From Gammaproteobacteria bacterium (lineage in GTDB: Bacteria > Pseudomonadota > Gammaproteobacteria > Steroidobacterales > Steroidobacteraceae), in contig VBMV01000074.1 of NCBI GenBank assembly GCA_005878835.1, positions 1-59,958 of the forward strand: a stretch of DNA of 59,958 nt. The letters run 5' to 3'. The position numbers and the translations under genes were made by a program. A model generated the notes under the pieces. The model was not told the origin of the DNA. It did not search any database and was given only the letters and a program-made list of their open reading frames with translations. The first letter of the stretch is position 1, and the number at the start of each line of letters is the position of its first letter. This document shows, in pieces, positions 8,419-17,826 of this stretch.

Positions 8419-10443
8419 CTAGGGGTGCGCCGCCGCTCCCGGTGGCAGCGCGAAGGCGATGAGGTAGTCGCCGCGTGGCGTGCCGAGCGGGCCGTGGCCG
8501 CCGGCGCTGATGACGAGATATTGGCGCTGGTTGCGACCCACCCTGTAGGTCATGGGCGTGGCCTGACCGCCCGCGGGCAGCTTGTACTTCCACAGCTCGC
8601 GTCCGGTCTCGATGTCGAAGGCACGCAGGTAGCTGTCCAGGGCCGCGGCGACAAACACCAGGTCGCCGGCGGTCGCAATCGGTCCGCCCATGTTCGGCAT
8701 GCCGAAGTCGCGTGAGGGCACGAACCAGGGCGTGAGCCCTTCGGTCGAGCCGAGCGGCACCTGCCAGACGATGCGCGAATGGCGCAGGTCGACGCTCACC
8801 AGCGTACCCCAGGGCGGCGCGGTGCACGGCAGGTGCCAGGGCGAGAGCAGCGGCTCGCGGCGCATGGCATAAGGCGTGCCCGCCTGGCGGGCGAACTCGG
8901 AATGCGGAAAACGGTCCGAGCGCGCGTCACGCTCGAAGTCAGTTGGTGAGATGAGCGTGACCATCATCGGTAAATGATTGACGGCCGCGATGACGCGCTC
9001 GCGCTGCTCGTCGAACACGATGCCGCCCCAGTTCACGCCGCCGAGGTAACCGGGTGACAGCAGCGTACCGCGCGTGTCCGGCGGGGTGAAGATGCCTTCG
9101 TTGCGCAGCGAGGCGATGAGCTCGCGGCACTTGCCGCGATCCCAGAACGTGAGGCCCCAGGCATCGCCCGGTTGCACCGAGCGCTGGGAGGTCAGCGCGG
9201 GGAGCGACGAGAACGGCTGCGTCGGCCAGGCCTGCTCGCCCGGGACATGGCTCGTGGGCACGGGTCTTTCGATGATCGGGAACAGTGGTTGCCCGCGGGT
9301 GCGCTCGAACACGTACAACATGCCGGTCTTGGTCGCCTGGATGACCGCCGGTACGGGCACTCCCTGCACCTCGATGTCCCCCAGGACCGGCTGCGCCGCG
9401 AGGTCGTAATCCCACAGGTCGTGGTGGATGAGCTGCTGCTGCCACACGAGCCGGCCGCTCCTGGCATCGAGCGCCAGCAGCGAGTCGGCCAAACGATCGC
9501 TACCCAGGCGCATGCCGCCGTAGAAGTCGGGGCTCGCCGAACCGGTGGGGACCAGCACCAGGCCGTGCTCCTCGTCGACCGACATCACGCCCCAGGCGTT
9601 GCCGGCGCCGGTGCCCGCGGCCTGTGCAAGGTTCCACTCGGACGCCGCCGGGTGCGAGGGCGAATCCGGCAGCGGGTCGAAGGACCACAACTGGGCGCCG
9701 CTCTGGGCGTCGTAGGCGCGGATGACACCGCGCTCCACGTCGGTGGCGCGGTTGTCGCCGATCGCGGAACCCACTATCACCGCATTGCCGTAAACGGCCG
9801 GCGGGGAGGTCGCCAGGTACGCGCCCGGATCGCGAATGCGCACACCGCGCGTCAGATCGACCTGGCCGCGATCGCCGAAGTCGTCGCACGGGCGACCGGT
9901 TTCGGCATCGAGCGCCAGCAGGCGTGCGTCCAGCGTGCCGGTGAACACCCGCCGCCGGCACGGACCGGGCCGCCGGGCCTCGCCGCTCTCCCAGACACTG
10001 ACGCCGCGCGAACTGACTTCGGCGTAGCGCCGGGCGCGATCGATGCGCGGATCGAAGCGCCAGCGCGCGCGCCCGGACTCCGGATCGAGTGCGATCACGA
10101 TGTTCGTGCCGGTCTCGAGATACAAGAGACCGAACGCGAGCACCGGGGTGGCTTCGAAGGTGAGCTTGCCGGCGCGCGCCAGCCCCGCGCCCAGCTCGGC
10201 GGTGCGATAGGTCCAGGCAACCGACAGCCTGGAGACATTGGTGCGGTTGATCTCATCGAGGCTCGAGAAGCGCTGGCCAAACGCATCACCGCCGTAGTAG
10301 CCCCAGTCGCTGGCATCCGGCGACTGCGCGAGCGCGGCGCGCGCCGCGGCGATACACAGCGCCGTCACGCACAGCCTGCCGGCCGGGCGTGCGGGCAGCG
10401 TGGCGCCGCCACGCGCGCCGGCAACACCGCGGGACCGTATCAT
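8419..10443 (-). CDS. PQQ-dependent dehydrogenase (glucose/quinate dehydrogenase family, without the membrane anchor)
   Basis: Periplasmic quinoprotein oxidising an alcohol or sugar-type substrate and passing electrons to the respiratory chain. About 674 residues. A basic, hydrophobic N-terminus ending ARAALAQ is a signal peptide, followed by WGYYGGDAFGQRFSSLDEIN, the hallmark opening of the eight-bladed propeller in this family. Later motifs include HHDLWDYDLAAQPVLGDI and GGVNWGGIVFD. It lacks the N-terminal five-helix module of membrane-bound Gcd. The frame is open to 10536; Met codons at 10452 and 10443 both give a signal peptide, and the latter is used here. It is divergent from the patatin gene, with about 80 bp between starts. 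The substrate cannot be read from sequence. Confidence 0.85.
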   Translation of the reverse strand: MIRSRGVAGARGGATLPARPAGRLCVTALCIAAARAALAQSPDASDWGYYGGDAFGQRFSSLDEINRTNVSRLSVAWTYRTAELGAGLARAGKLTFEATPVLAFGLLYLETGTNIVIALDPESGRARWRFDPRIDRARRYAEVSSRGVSVWESGEARRPGPCRRRVFTGTLDARLLALDAETGRPCDDFGDRGQVDLTRGVRIRDPGAYLATSPPAVYGNAVIVGSAIGDNRATDVERGVIRAYDAQSGAQLWSFDPLPDSPSHPAASEWNLAQAAGTGAGNAWGVMSVDEEHGLVLVPTGSASPDFYGGMRLGSDRLADSLLALDARSGRLVWQQQLIHHDLWDYDLAAQPVLGDIEVQGVPVPAVIQATKTGMLYVFERTRGQPLFPIIERPVPTSHVPGEQAWPTQPFSSLPALTSQRSVQPGDAWGLTFWDRGKCRELIASLRNEGIFTPPDTRGTLLSPGYLGGVNWGGIVFDEQRERVIAAVNHLPMMVTLISPTDFERDARSDRFPHSEFARQAGTPYAMRREPLLSPWHLPCTAPPWGTLVSVDLRHSRIVWQVPLGSTEGLTPWFVPSRDFGMPNMGGPIATAGDLVFVAAALDSYLRAFDIETGRELWKYKLPAGGQATPMTYRVGRNQRQYLVISAGGHGPLGTPRGDYLIAFALPPGAAAHP

Positions 10444-10523
10444 GGTGGGCATTATCCGCGATGCCGCGCGTCCACTGCGAGCCTCAAGCGCGCCCGCCCC
10501 CGCATGCTGGTATTCTTGCCCAC

Positions 10524-12806
10524 GTGAGTTCAACACGGGCGGTCACGCCCCGTCTCGGGGTACTGAGTCTCATCCTCGCAGCTCAGTCGCTCGCGGCTCC
10601 CGCCATCAGCAACGCCCAGAGTGCCGCCGATCAGCCCGGCGCCGCACAGCTCAGCGCCCACCGGCCGCGTGTTGGCCTGGTCCTTTCCGGCGGTGGCGCA
10701 CGCGGAGCGGCGCACATCGGCGTGCTGAAGATCCTGGAGCAGATGCGCGTACCGATCGATGCGATCGCCGGCACCAGCATGGGCGCGGTCGTCGGCGGCC
10801 TGTACGCGAGCGGCCTGTCGGCGCGCGACATCGAGAAGATCATGACCTCGATCAACTGGCAGGACGCGTTCCGCGACCGCCCACCGCGCGAGGATCTGAC
10901 GCTGCGGCGCAAGCAGGAGGATGAGAGCTTCCTGGTGAAGTTTCCGCTCGGCGTGCGCGCCGGCCATATCCTGCTGCCGAAGGGGTTGGTCCAGGGCCAG
11001 GGGCTCACGCAGATGCTGCGCCGGCTGACACTGCCGGTGGCGCGTATGAGCGACTTCGACCGGCTGCCGACGCCGTTTCGCGCCGTGGCCACCGACCTCG
11101 AGAGCGGTGATGCGGTCGTCATGGGCTCGGGCGATCTGACCAGCGCGATGCGCGCCAGCCTGTCGGCGCCCGGAGTATTTGCGCCCGTGGAGCGCGAGGG
11201 GCGGCTGCTGGTCGACGGCGGCATCGCCGACAACATCCCGGTCGATATTGCGCGCGCCATGGGTGTGGACGTGGTCATCGTGGTGGATGTCGGCTTTCCG
11301 CTGCTGCCACGCCGGCAGTTGAGCAGCGTCCCGGTGATCTCCAGTCAGATGCTGGCGATTCTCATCCGGCGCAATGCCCAGGCGCAGCTCGCCACGCTCA
11401 CGCCGCAGGACATTCTCATCCAGCCGGCGCTCGGTGACGCGTCGTCGTTCGACTTCGGCATCGTCGCGCGCGTGATCGCGATGGGCGAGGCTGCGGCGCG
11501 CGGCAAGGCCGGGCAGCTCGCGGCGCTCAGCGTGAACGAGCAGGATATGCAGCGCTACGTGCAGCGGCGCGAGTCCTCACGCGCGCCGCCGCCGCGCATC
11601 GACTTCGTGCGCGTCGATCCGGGATCGGAGCGCTATGGACCCGCTGCGAGCAGCCTGTTCCGAGACCTGACCGGCAAAGCGCTCGATCCGGATACGATCG
11701 CGCGCCGCGTGACCGAGGTCTATGGGCGCGGTGGCCTCGATACGCTCGACTACCACGTGATCGGGGACCAGAGCCGCTACGGCCTGGCGCTCGATGCGCG
11801 CCCGAACTCCCAGGGTCCGAACTACCTGCGTTTCGGGCTCAGTCTGCAGGACGACTTCCAGGGCAACTCCACGTATAACGCCGCCATCCGCTTCGTGATG
11901 GCGGATATCACCCGCAATGCCGGCGAATGGGTCACGGATCTGCAGATCGGCAGCCTTTCCCAGATCTCGACCGAGCTGTTCCTGCCGCTGGCGCAGTTTT
12001 CCGGCTGGTTCGTCATGCCGCATGTGGCGGACCGGAGCCGCGACGTGGACGTGCTGCAGGGACAGAACCTGCTGGCCGAGTACCGCGTGCACACCTTCGC
12101 CTACGGTTTGGATTTCGGGCACCAGTTCGGCAACTGGGGAGAGATCCGCGCCGGCGCGCAGCTCGAGCAGGGTCATTTCCGCCTCAAGATCGGCGACCCT
12201 GCGGATCCGAATCTGCCGCAGCAGAGCTTTGCATCCTTCGACACGCGCAACTACTTCGTGCGCTTCACCTACGACCGGCTCGACGACATCAACTTCCCGC
12301 ACCGCGGCCAGCGGGCGACCCTGCAGTGGAGCGGGGTACGCAATGCGACCGGCGCGGAGCAGACCTCCGACCAGGTGACGCTCAACTATCTCGGCGCCCA
12401 CTCGTTCGGGGGCGATACGCTGGCGTTCTCGGCGTCCGCAGGCATGACCCTGCAGTCCAGGCTCACGGACATCAACCTGTTGTTTCCGCTCGGAGGCTTT
12501 CTCAATCTCTCGGGGCTCAGGGCAAATTCGCTCACCGGGCCGGATTTCGCTATTGCCCGCATGTTGTACTATCGGCAGATCGGCCGCGGCGGACCCGGGT
12601 ACCTGGACGTGCCGACCTACCTGGGCCTGTCGCTCGAGGCGGGCAACGTGTGGCAGAAGCGCAGCGACGCGCGCTTCGGCAACATCGAGAAGGACGCCAG
12701 CGTGTTTCTGGGAATGGACACATTTCTGGGTCCGGTGTATCTGGCCACTGGCTTCGATCAGCACGGCAACCAGGCGTTCTATCTGTTCCTGGGGCGGACT
12801 TTCTAG
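10524..12806 (+). CDS. Patatin-like phospholipase fused to an outer-membrane beta-barrel (PlpD-type, type Vd autotransporter)
   Basis: 760 residues from a GTG at 10524, which places a signal peptide (about 1-34) at the N-terminus; the open frame extends to 10389. The patatin domain (about 49-250) has oxyanion loop GGGARG (56-61), nucleophile Ser85 in GTSMG and catalytic Asp231 in DGG. It is followed by a POTRA-like region (about 350-420, TGKALDPDTIARRVTEVYGRGG) and a BamA-like barrel ending in a C-terminal Phe (LFLGRTF). In PlpD the barrel exports the lipase, so this is probably a secreted or surface phospholipase A. It is divergent from the PQQ dehydrogenase. Confidence 0.9.
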   Translation: MSSTRAVTPRLGVLSLILAAQSLAAPAISNAQSAADQPGAAQLSAHRPRVGLVLSGGGARGAAHIGVLKILEQMRVPIDAIAGTSMGAVVGGLYASGLSARDIEKIMTSINWQDAFRDRPPREDLTLRRKQEDESFLVKFPLGVRAGHILLPKGLVQGQGLTQMLRRLTLPVARMSDFDRLPTPFRAVATDLESGDAVVMGSGDLTSAMRASLSAPGVFAPVEREGRLLVDGGIADNIPVDIARAMGVDVVIVVDVGFPLLPRRQLSSVPVISSQMLAILIRRNAQAQLATLTPQDILIQPALGDASSFDFGIVARVIAMGEAAARGKAGQLAALSVNEQDMQRYVQRRESSRAPPPRIDFVRVDPGSERYGPAASSLFRDLTGKALDPDTIARRVTEVYGRGGLDTLDYHVIGDQSRYGLALDARPNSQGPNYLRFGLSLQDDFQGNSTYNAAIRFVMADITRNAGEWVTDLQIGSLSQISTELFLPLAQFSGWFVMPHVADRSRDVDVLQGQNLLAEYRVHTFAYGLDFGHQFGNWGEIRAGAQLEQGHFRLKIGDPADPNLPQQSFASFDTRNYFVRFTYDRLDDINFPHRGQRATLQWSGVRNATGAEQTSDQVTLNYLGAHSFGGDTLAFSASAGMTLQSRLTDINLLFPLGGFLNLSGLRANSLTGPDFAIARMLYYRQIGRGGPGYLDVPTYLGLSLEAGNVWQKRSDARFGNIEKDASVFLGMDTFLGPVYLATGFDQHGNQAFYLFLGRTF

Positions 12807-12920
12807 GCGGAAGGAACTTCAGTCTAGGTGCGCAGGGCGGGGGCGGCGCGCAGCTTGAAGGCGCGCGCCGCGGTGGCGGCGGGCGCGGCGGCGTATCCGG
12901 CCCTGGGGAGCCGGCGGTGC

Positions 12921-13301
12921 TCAGCCGTCGCCGGTCGGAATGATGGCAGAGGTCTCCGCCATCAGGATCACCGCGCGCTCGGGCGCGCGGGTGCGGTGCA
13001 CCACGCCCTTGGGCACGACGAATCCCTCCAGCGGCTGCAGATCGATGCTCCGGTCCTCCAGGTCGATGATGAAGTGACCTTCGAGGACGAAGAAGAACTC
13101 ATCGTCATGCTCGTGCTTGTGCCAGTGGTATTCGCCCTGCATGACACCGAGCCGGATGACCGAATCGTTGACCCTGCACAGAGTCTGGTTGTACCAGCGG
13201 TCCTTGCACTGAGCCACGAGCGCGGGCACGTCCACGACGCTCAAGGGAGCGAACTTGACGTCCAGGTGCGTGGCGTAGGGATAGTCTGCCGGGTCGGTCA
13301 T
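12921..13301 (-). CDS. Cupin-domain protein
   Basis: 126-residue single-domain cupin with the metal-binding motif HWHKHEHDDEFFFVLEG (about 59-75) and the second motif around PLEGFVVPKGVVHRT. Such proteins bind Fe, Mn or Zn and act as small dioxygenases, isomerases or sensors; the reaction here cannot be named. It follows, by 8 bp, an 88-residue gene on the same strand, so the two are probably one operon. The 114 bp between its stop and the convergent patatin gene hold no convincing gene. Confidence 0.8.
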   Translation of the reverse strand: MTDPADYPYATHLDVKFAPLSVVDVPALVAQCKDRWYNQTLCRVNDSVIRLGVMQGEYHWHKHEHDDEFFFVLEGHFIIDLEDRSIDLQPLEGFVVPKGVVHRTRAPERAVILMAETSAIIPTGDG

Positions 13302-13309
13302 GGCTTCAT

Positions 13310-13576
13310 CTACAGCCCGCGACTCTCGGCGAGCTTCTCGATCTTCTGGAACACGAGCGCAGGTTTGTCGCCGGCGCGCGAGTACTCGTGCCTGCGGCTC
13401 ATGTCGGCCAGCGCGGCGTCACGCTCCGCCGGGGTGGGGTACCAGTGCTGCCGCTGCCAGTCCGGTCCCAGGAGCTTGCGGAACGGATCCCCCGGCGGCA
13501 GGCTCACGCGGATCCCGTAGGGGCGCAGCTTCTCGATCGGCGGGGAGCGAAGGTTCTGCGGTTGACTGATGCCCAT
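13310..13576 (-). CDS. Small hypothetical protein (88 aa)
   Basis: I do not recognise the family. The protein is soluble and hydrophilic, rich in Arg, Pro and aromatic residues (PPGDPFRKLLGPDWQRQHWY, then RDAALADMSRRHEYSRAGDK), with no signal peptide or membrane segment. The composition looks like a real small cytoplasmic protein and not like a shadow frame. It lies 8 bp upstream of the cupin gene on the same strand and divergently from msrA. Confidence 0.6.
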   Translation of the reverse strand: MGISQPQNLRSPPIEKLRPYGIRVSLPPGDPFRKLLGPDWQRQHWYPTPAERDAALADMSRRHEYSRAGDKPALVFQKIEKLAESRGL

Positions 13577-13709
13577 GCCCCCGGGAGCTTAAGGTGCGGC
13601 GCGCGGGGGCCGCAAGCCGCCGTGCGCCGGGCCTGCGGAGCATCCGGGGCTTGAGTCGAGCGACGACCGTCCCCACACTGATATGCCCCTCGCGCAGGAG
13701 GCTCACGCC

Positions 13710-14372
13710 ATGGCGCCGCTCCGCAAGAAATCGACGATGCCGACAAGGGAGGCCGCCTTGCCCGGACGCGGCACACCGCTCACGGTACCGGAGAAGCATT
13801 TCGTGAACGGGCATCGCATTGTGCCGCCGTTCCCGGTCGGCTTGCGCGAGGCCGTGTTCGGCATGGGGTGCTTCTGGGGCGCAGAACGGCTCTTCTGGGA
13901 GCTCCCCGGGGTGTACTCGACCGCGGTGGGCTACGCGGGCGGCTTCACTCCCCATCCCACGTACGAGGAGGTCTGCACCGGGCAGACCGGTCATGCGGAA
14001 GTCGTGCGCGTGATCTACGACCCGCAGAAGATCCGCTATGAGGATCTGCTCAAGGCGTTCTGGGAGTCGCACGATCCTACGCAGGGCATGCGGCAGGGGA
14101 ACGACGCCGGCACCCAGTACCGCTCGGCGATCTACGTGTCGGACCCGACGCAGCGCGAGTCGGCCGAGGGGTCGCAGCGCGCGTACCAGGCGCGCCTTAC
14201 GGCCGCAGGGCGGGGCGCGATCACCACGGAGATTCGCGACGCGCCGGAGTTCTTCTACGCCGAGGACTATCACCAGCAGTACCTGGCGAAGAATCCGGAC
14301 GGCTACTGCGGGATCGGGGGGTGCGGGGTGCCCTTCAAAGTCGCGGAGTTACAGGTCGAGGAGAAGGCGTAG
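13710..14372 (+). CDS. msrA: Peptide-methionine (S)-S-oxide reductase
   Basis: Reduces methionine-S-sulfoxide in proteins, using thioredoxin, to repair oxidative damage. 220 residues. The catalytic motif GMGCFWGAE puts the nucleophile at Cys54; the conserved [26 protein letters not shown] and C-terminal [11 protein letters not shown] (probable resolving cysteines) follow. The ATG at 13710 is chosen over 13683 because AGGAGG sits 8 nt upstream. No signal peptide is evident, so it is probably cytoplasmic. The last ~105 bp recur as a relict copy at about 17,900-18,007. Confidence 0.96.
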   Translation: MAPLRKKSTMPTREAALPGRGTPLTVPEKHFVNGHRIVPPFPVGLREAVFGMGCFWGAERLFWELPGVYSTAVGYAGGFTPHPTYEEVCTGQTGHAEVVRVIYDPQKIRYEDLLKAFWESHDPTQGMRQGNDAGTQYRSAIYVSDPTQRESAEGSQRAYQARLTAAGRGAITTEIRDAPEFFYAEDYHQQYLAKNPDGYCGIGGCGVPFKVAELQVEEKA

Positions 14373-14376
14373 TCGG
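14269..14376 (+). repeat. Direct repeat copy A: 3' end of msrA
   Basis: This stretch, the last ~34 codons of msrA plus a few bases after the stop, matches 17,900-18,007 in the same orientation. The match is nearly perfect over the first ~65 bp (ATCACCRGCAGTACCTGGCG and onward) and includes the stop codon and the following TCG. Two compensating 1-nt indels keep the overall offset at 3,631 bp. Confidence 0.9.
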
Positions 14377-14395
14377 CGGGTGACCTTGTTTTCGT

Positions 14396-14420
14396 GTGGC
14401 GCAAGGGCAGCGCCACGTTT
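14396..14420 (+). terminator. Weak hairpin after msrA
   Basis: GTGGCGC (14396-14402) pairs perfectly with GCGCCAC (14410-14416) across a 7-nt loop and is followed by GTTT. The stem is short and the T-run is only three bases, so this is at best a modest terminator between msrA and the di-heme lipoprotein gene. Confidence 0.35.
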
Positions 14421-14437
14421 CACACCAACACATGGGT

Positions 14438-14466
14438 TTGCCCTCGAGCCCCAACGGGCATAAATT
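14438..14466 (+). promoter_or_regulatory. Candidate sigma70-type promoter for the first di-heme lipoprotein gene
   Basis: TTGCCC (14438-14443) and TAAATT (14461-14466) lie 17 bp apart, 28 bp before the ATG. The -10 region AACGGGCATAAATT resembles AACAGGCATAGATT upstream of the paralogous gene (about 24,933-24,946), which also has a TTGACG box. The shared layout between the paralogues is the main support. Confidence 0.4.
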
Positions 14467-14493
14467 GCACGTGCACCAGCCCCGGAGGGACCC

Positions 14494-15801
14494 ATGAAGA
14501 CTGTAGTCGGGGTGGCTGTGTTTAGCGTGCTGGCGGCTGCGTGCTCGGGCGGTGCCGCCCCGACCGCGGCGCCCACCGGCTTCGACAACAAGAGCAACGG
14601 CCTCACGGATGAGGCGACGCACCAGAGCGATCTCGGCGTGTTCGACGAGTTTGAGGCAATCGCCGATGGGCTCGGTCCGCTCTACAACGCGCAATCCTGC
14701 CGCGAGTGCCATCAGAACCCGGTGAGCGGCGGTGCGAGCCAAGTGCAGGAGTTGCGCGTTGGTCACACGACCCCCGACGGGCGCTTTCGCAATCCGGAAA
14801 TTCCGATCAACCGCGGAGCGGTGACCATCAAGGGGCGCACTCTCGTCAACCAGCGCGCGATCTGCCCCAACGGCGCCTTCCCCGACAGCGAGATCCAGGA
14901 GCGAGTGCCTGAATCCGAGAACATCCGCACGTTCCGCCTGTCAGTGAACCTGCTCGGTGACGGCTTCGTCGAGGCGGTCGCGGACTCCACTCTGATCGAC
15001 ATCGCGCGCAAGCAGTGCTCGACGGAGCGGGGCAAGATCTGCGGGCTAGTGCTGTACGTTCCGGTACTCGAGGCTCCGGGGGTGACGCGCGTCGGGCGCT
15101 TCGGCTGGAAAAACCAGCACGCGAGCCTTCTGTCCTTCTCTGCCGATGCTTACCTCAATGAGATGGGCATCACCAACACACTGCAACCCGACGAAGTGAC
15201 CGATCTGTGTAACACGGCGGCTGAGCCGAATGACAAGACCGGGGCGGATGGGCTCACCGACATCGATCACTTCACGCGTTTCGTGCGCACCACAAAGGGT
15301 CCGGCGCGCGACGCGCGCCAGGCCGCGACCCCGGTGGTCCGCAAGGGCGAGGCGCTGTTCGCCAAGGTCGGCTGCGACATCTGCCATGTTGCGGCGCTGA
15401 CCACAGCACCGGCAGGCGCGCAGATCAACGGCGGCAAGTTCGTGATTCCCGCCGCGCTCGGCAACAAGACCTTTCACCCCTACGGCGACTTCCTGCTGCA
15501 CGACGTCGGTACCGGCGATGGTATCGTTGTGGCGATGCCGGAGCACTACGGCCGACGCATGGCGCAGGTGAACTGGAAAGAGCTCTCGATGGAGCGCTAC
15601 GACTCGGGCGCCAATCGCATCCGCACCGCACCGCTGTGGGGCGTGCGCATGCGCCCGATGCTTATGCACGACGGGGCCTCGCTCACCCTGCACGATGCCA
15701 TCGTCCGTCACCGCGGCGAGGCAAGCGACGTGACCCGACGCTTCAGCGAACTGAGCCCGACGGACCAGGACGCGGTCGTCGAATTTCTCAAGTCGCTGTG
15801 A
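14494..15801 (+). CDS. Di-heme c-type oxidoreductase lipoprotein (DHOR/DUF1111 family), paralogue 1
   Basis: 435 residues. An N-terminal signal with a lipobox-like LAAAC at Cys17 suggests a lipoprotein. Two haem c motifs are present: CRECH (Cys69, Cys72, His73) and CDICH (Cys294, Cys297, His298). Family motifs include GLGPLYNAQSCRECHQNP, GRFGWKNQHASLLSFS and APLWGVRMRPMLMHDG. DHOR proteins are related to di-haem peroxidases and thiol oxidoreductases and act in the periplasm; the substrate is unknown. GGAGG precedes the ATG. It lies directly after msrA and is clearly paralogous to the gene at 24978, which shares most of its motifs. Confidence 0.88.
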   Translation: MKTVVGVAVFSVLAAACSGGAAPTAAPTGFDNKSNGLTDEATHQSDLGVFDEFEAIADGLGPLYNAQSCRECHQNPVSGGASQVQELRVGHTTPDGRFRNPEIPINRGAVTIKGRTLVNQRAICPNGAFPDSEIQERVPESENIRTFRLSVNLLGDGFVEAVADSTLIDIARKQCSTERGKICGLVLYVPVLEAPGVTRVGRFGWKNQHASLLSFSADAYLNEMGITNTLQPDEVTDLCNTAAEPNDKTGADGLTDIDHFTRFVRTTKGPARDARQAATPVVRKGEALFAKVGCDICHVAALTTAPAGAQINGGKFVIPAALGNKTFHPYGDFLLHDVGTGDGIVVAMPEHYGRRMAQVNWKELSMERYDSGANRIRTAPLWGVRMRPMLMHDGASLTLHDAIVRHRGEASDVTRRFSELSPTDQDAVVEFLKSL

Positions 15802-15876
15802 GCGTCGGCTCCGGGGGGGGATGCGGGGGTCCCCTGCAAATCGGCGAAGTTGGGAGGCTGACAGCGAGCGCGCACT

Positions 15877-17826
15877 TCAGTTCTCCACCACCGGCAGCGT
15901 GATGTAGGAAGCTTCCTTGGCCGAGTGATACACGCGCTGCGTGGCCTTGCGGTAGTCCTCAGGCTTGGCCAGGAAGATGTTGGGCACATAGGTCTGCGGA
16001 TTGCGGTCGTACAGCGGAAACCAACTCGACTGCACCTGCACCATCAGACGGTGGCCCGGCAGGAATACGTGATTGTCCGGCGGGAGCTTGAATTCATAGG
16101 CGAGCGGCTTGTTGGCCTTGATGGGCTTGGGCGCTACGAAGCCTTCCCGATAGCGCCCACGCAGAATGTCCATGCCCACGGCGAGCTGGTAGCCGCCCAT
16201 CTCCGGTTGCCCGTACACCTCGTCCGGATACACGTCGATGAGCTTGACCACCCAGTCGCTGTCCGTGCCGCTGGTGGAAGCCACCAGGTGCACCACCGGC
16301 TGGCCGCTGATCCTCAGGGGCGTGGTCAACACGGCCGAGGTGAAGGTGATGACATCGGTGCGGCCCGATGACTCGCGCTGATCATCCGTCAGCCATTGCC
16401 GCCAGGTCTGCCCCGGCGCGTAGCCGATCTGCTGAATGGGCCGTGCGCGGAAGGGCACGGGTCGCGCGGGATCCGAGACGTATTCCGTGAAGCCCTCCGC
16501 GCCGGCCGGCGCCTCGAACCCCAGCTTGTTGCCGGGCTGCAGGTACAGCGCTTTGGTGGAGTGGGCACAGCCGGACTCGCAGCTCACCGGCCAGCGGTCG
16601 AAGCGGCGCCACTCATTGGTGCCGGTCTCGAACGCCGTCACCGCGGCCACGTCCGCCGCAGGCGCGCCGTCCTTGAGATACTGTGCCAGGAACGGCCGCA
16701 GCACGTGCTCGCGGAACCAGCGCGAGGTGTCGCTGCCGAAGCGCAGATTCCCTAGGCTGCTGCCCTCATCGATGGCCTGGCCGTGATACCACGGCCCCAA
16801 GACCAGCTTGACCATGCTGCCGTTCACGTCCTGAGGCTTGATGGCCTTGTACACAGCAATTGCACCGTAGCTGTCCTCGGCATCCCACAAACTGTGAACC
16901 AGCATTACCGGGACCTTGAGCGGCTGTGTGGCAAGGAGCTTGTCGACGGCCTGGTCGCTCCAGAAGGCGTCGTAGTCCGGATGCGCCACGATCTTGTTCC
17001 AGAAGCCGATCTGCTGCATACCATGGCTGCGCCCCAGCTCGCCGGCGGAGCCCGCCTGTAGAAACAGCTCGTAGTCGTCGTGATAGCTCGACCACCACTT
17101 GATGCTGTTGTCGCGGCTCGCCACCTGCTCGTAGATGTACTGCGCGTTCTGCTGGCGGAAGGCGCCGAAGTGAAACCAGTCATCGCCCATCCAGCCATCG
17201 ACCATCGGGTTCATGGGCACGGAGACTTTCAGCGCCGGGTGCGGACTGATCAGGGCCATCAGCGGCTCGAAGCCGTCATAGGAAATGCCCAGCGTTCCCA
17301 CCTTGCCGTTGCTCTCGGACACGTTTTTCACCAGCCAGTCGATGGTGTCGTAGGTGTCGGTGGCATCATCCACCGGCGTCGGGTTCTGCGGGCCGTGCAC
17401 GGGGCGGTTCATCACGTAGTCGCCCTCCGAGCCGTATTTTCCGCGCACGTCCTGCACCACGCGGATGTAGCCGTCCTCGAGAATCACATCGGTGGCGTTG
17501 TCGTAGCCCTGAAGCATGGGGCCCAGGTGCCCGCTGTGCGTGTGGCTGGTCAGTGTCTTGGCTTCATACGGTGTGCGCGTGAGCAGCATGCCGGCATGCG
17601 CTGCCCCCTTGGGCACCAGGATGACAGTGTGGAGCTTCACGCCATCGCGCATGGGGATCATGACGTCGCGAAGCTCGTAGTCCCAGGTGTCACTGACAGG
17701 AGTGAAGTGGGTCGGAGTTTCGCTGGGGTACTGCGGGTAAAGGGGCTTGGGCGCGTCTTCGGCGCAAAGGCCGCTGCTGCCGGCGAGGAAAAGGGCGACG
17801 AGCGTGGTGGTGAAGCTGGTTTTCAT
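15877..17826 (-). CDS. Exported CocE/NonD-family hydrolase (X-Pro dipeptidyl-peptidase/alpha-amino acid ester hydrolase-like)
   Basis: 649 residues. The frame is open to 18150, but the ATG at 17826 has AGGGG upstream and starts a signal peptide (MKTSFTTTLVALFLAGSSGL, cleaved near CAED). The alpha/beta-hydrolase core has nucleophile Ser in GTLGISYDGF (family GxSYxG), a cap region rich in Trp and Tyr (WMGDDWFHFGAF, WWSSYHDDYELF), acid Asp near VHSLWDAED and His in LGPWYHGQ. The C-terminal jelly-roll X-Pro-type domain begins near 450 (TKALYLQPGN) and ends TLPVVEN. Family members cleave short peptides, amino-acid esters or acyl amides; the substrate is unknown. It is convergent with the di-heme gene. 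Confidence 0.88.
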   Translation of the reverse strand: MKTSFTTTLVALFLAGSSGLCAEDAPKPLYPQYPSETPTHFTPVSDTWDYELRDVMIPMRDGVKLHTVILVPKGAAHAGMLLTRTPYEAKTLTSHTHSGHLGPMLQGYDNATDVILEDGYIRVVQDVRGKYGSEGDYVMNRPVHGPQNPTPVDDATDTYDTIDWLVKNVSESNGKVGTLGISYDGFEPLMALISPHPALKVSVPMNPMVDGWMGDDWFHFGAFRQQNAQYIYEQVASRDNSIKWWSSYHDDYELFLQAGSAGELGRSHGMQQIGFWNKIVAHPDYDAFWSDQAVDKLLATQPLKVPVMLVHSLWDAEDSYGAIAVYKAIKPQDVNGSMVKLVLGPWYHGQAIDEGSSLGNLRFGSDTSRWFREHVLRPFLAQYLKDGAPAADVAAVTAFETGTNEWRRFDRWPVSCESGCAHSTKALYLQPGNKLGFEAPAGAEGFTEYVSDPARPVPFRARPIQQIGYAPGQTWRQWLTDDQRESSGRTDVITFTSAVLTTPLRISGQPVVHLVASTSGTDSDWVVKLIDVYPDEVYGQPEMGGYQLAVGMDILRGRYREGFVAPKPIKANKPLAYEFKLPPDNHVFLPGHRLMVQVQSSWFPLYDRNPQTYVPNIFLAKPEDYRKATQRVYHSAKEASYITLPVVEN

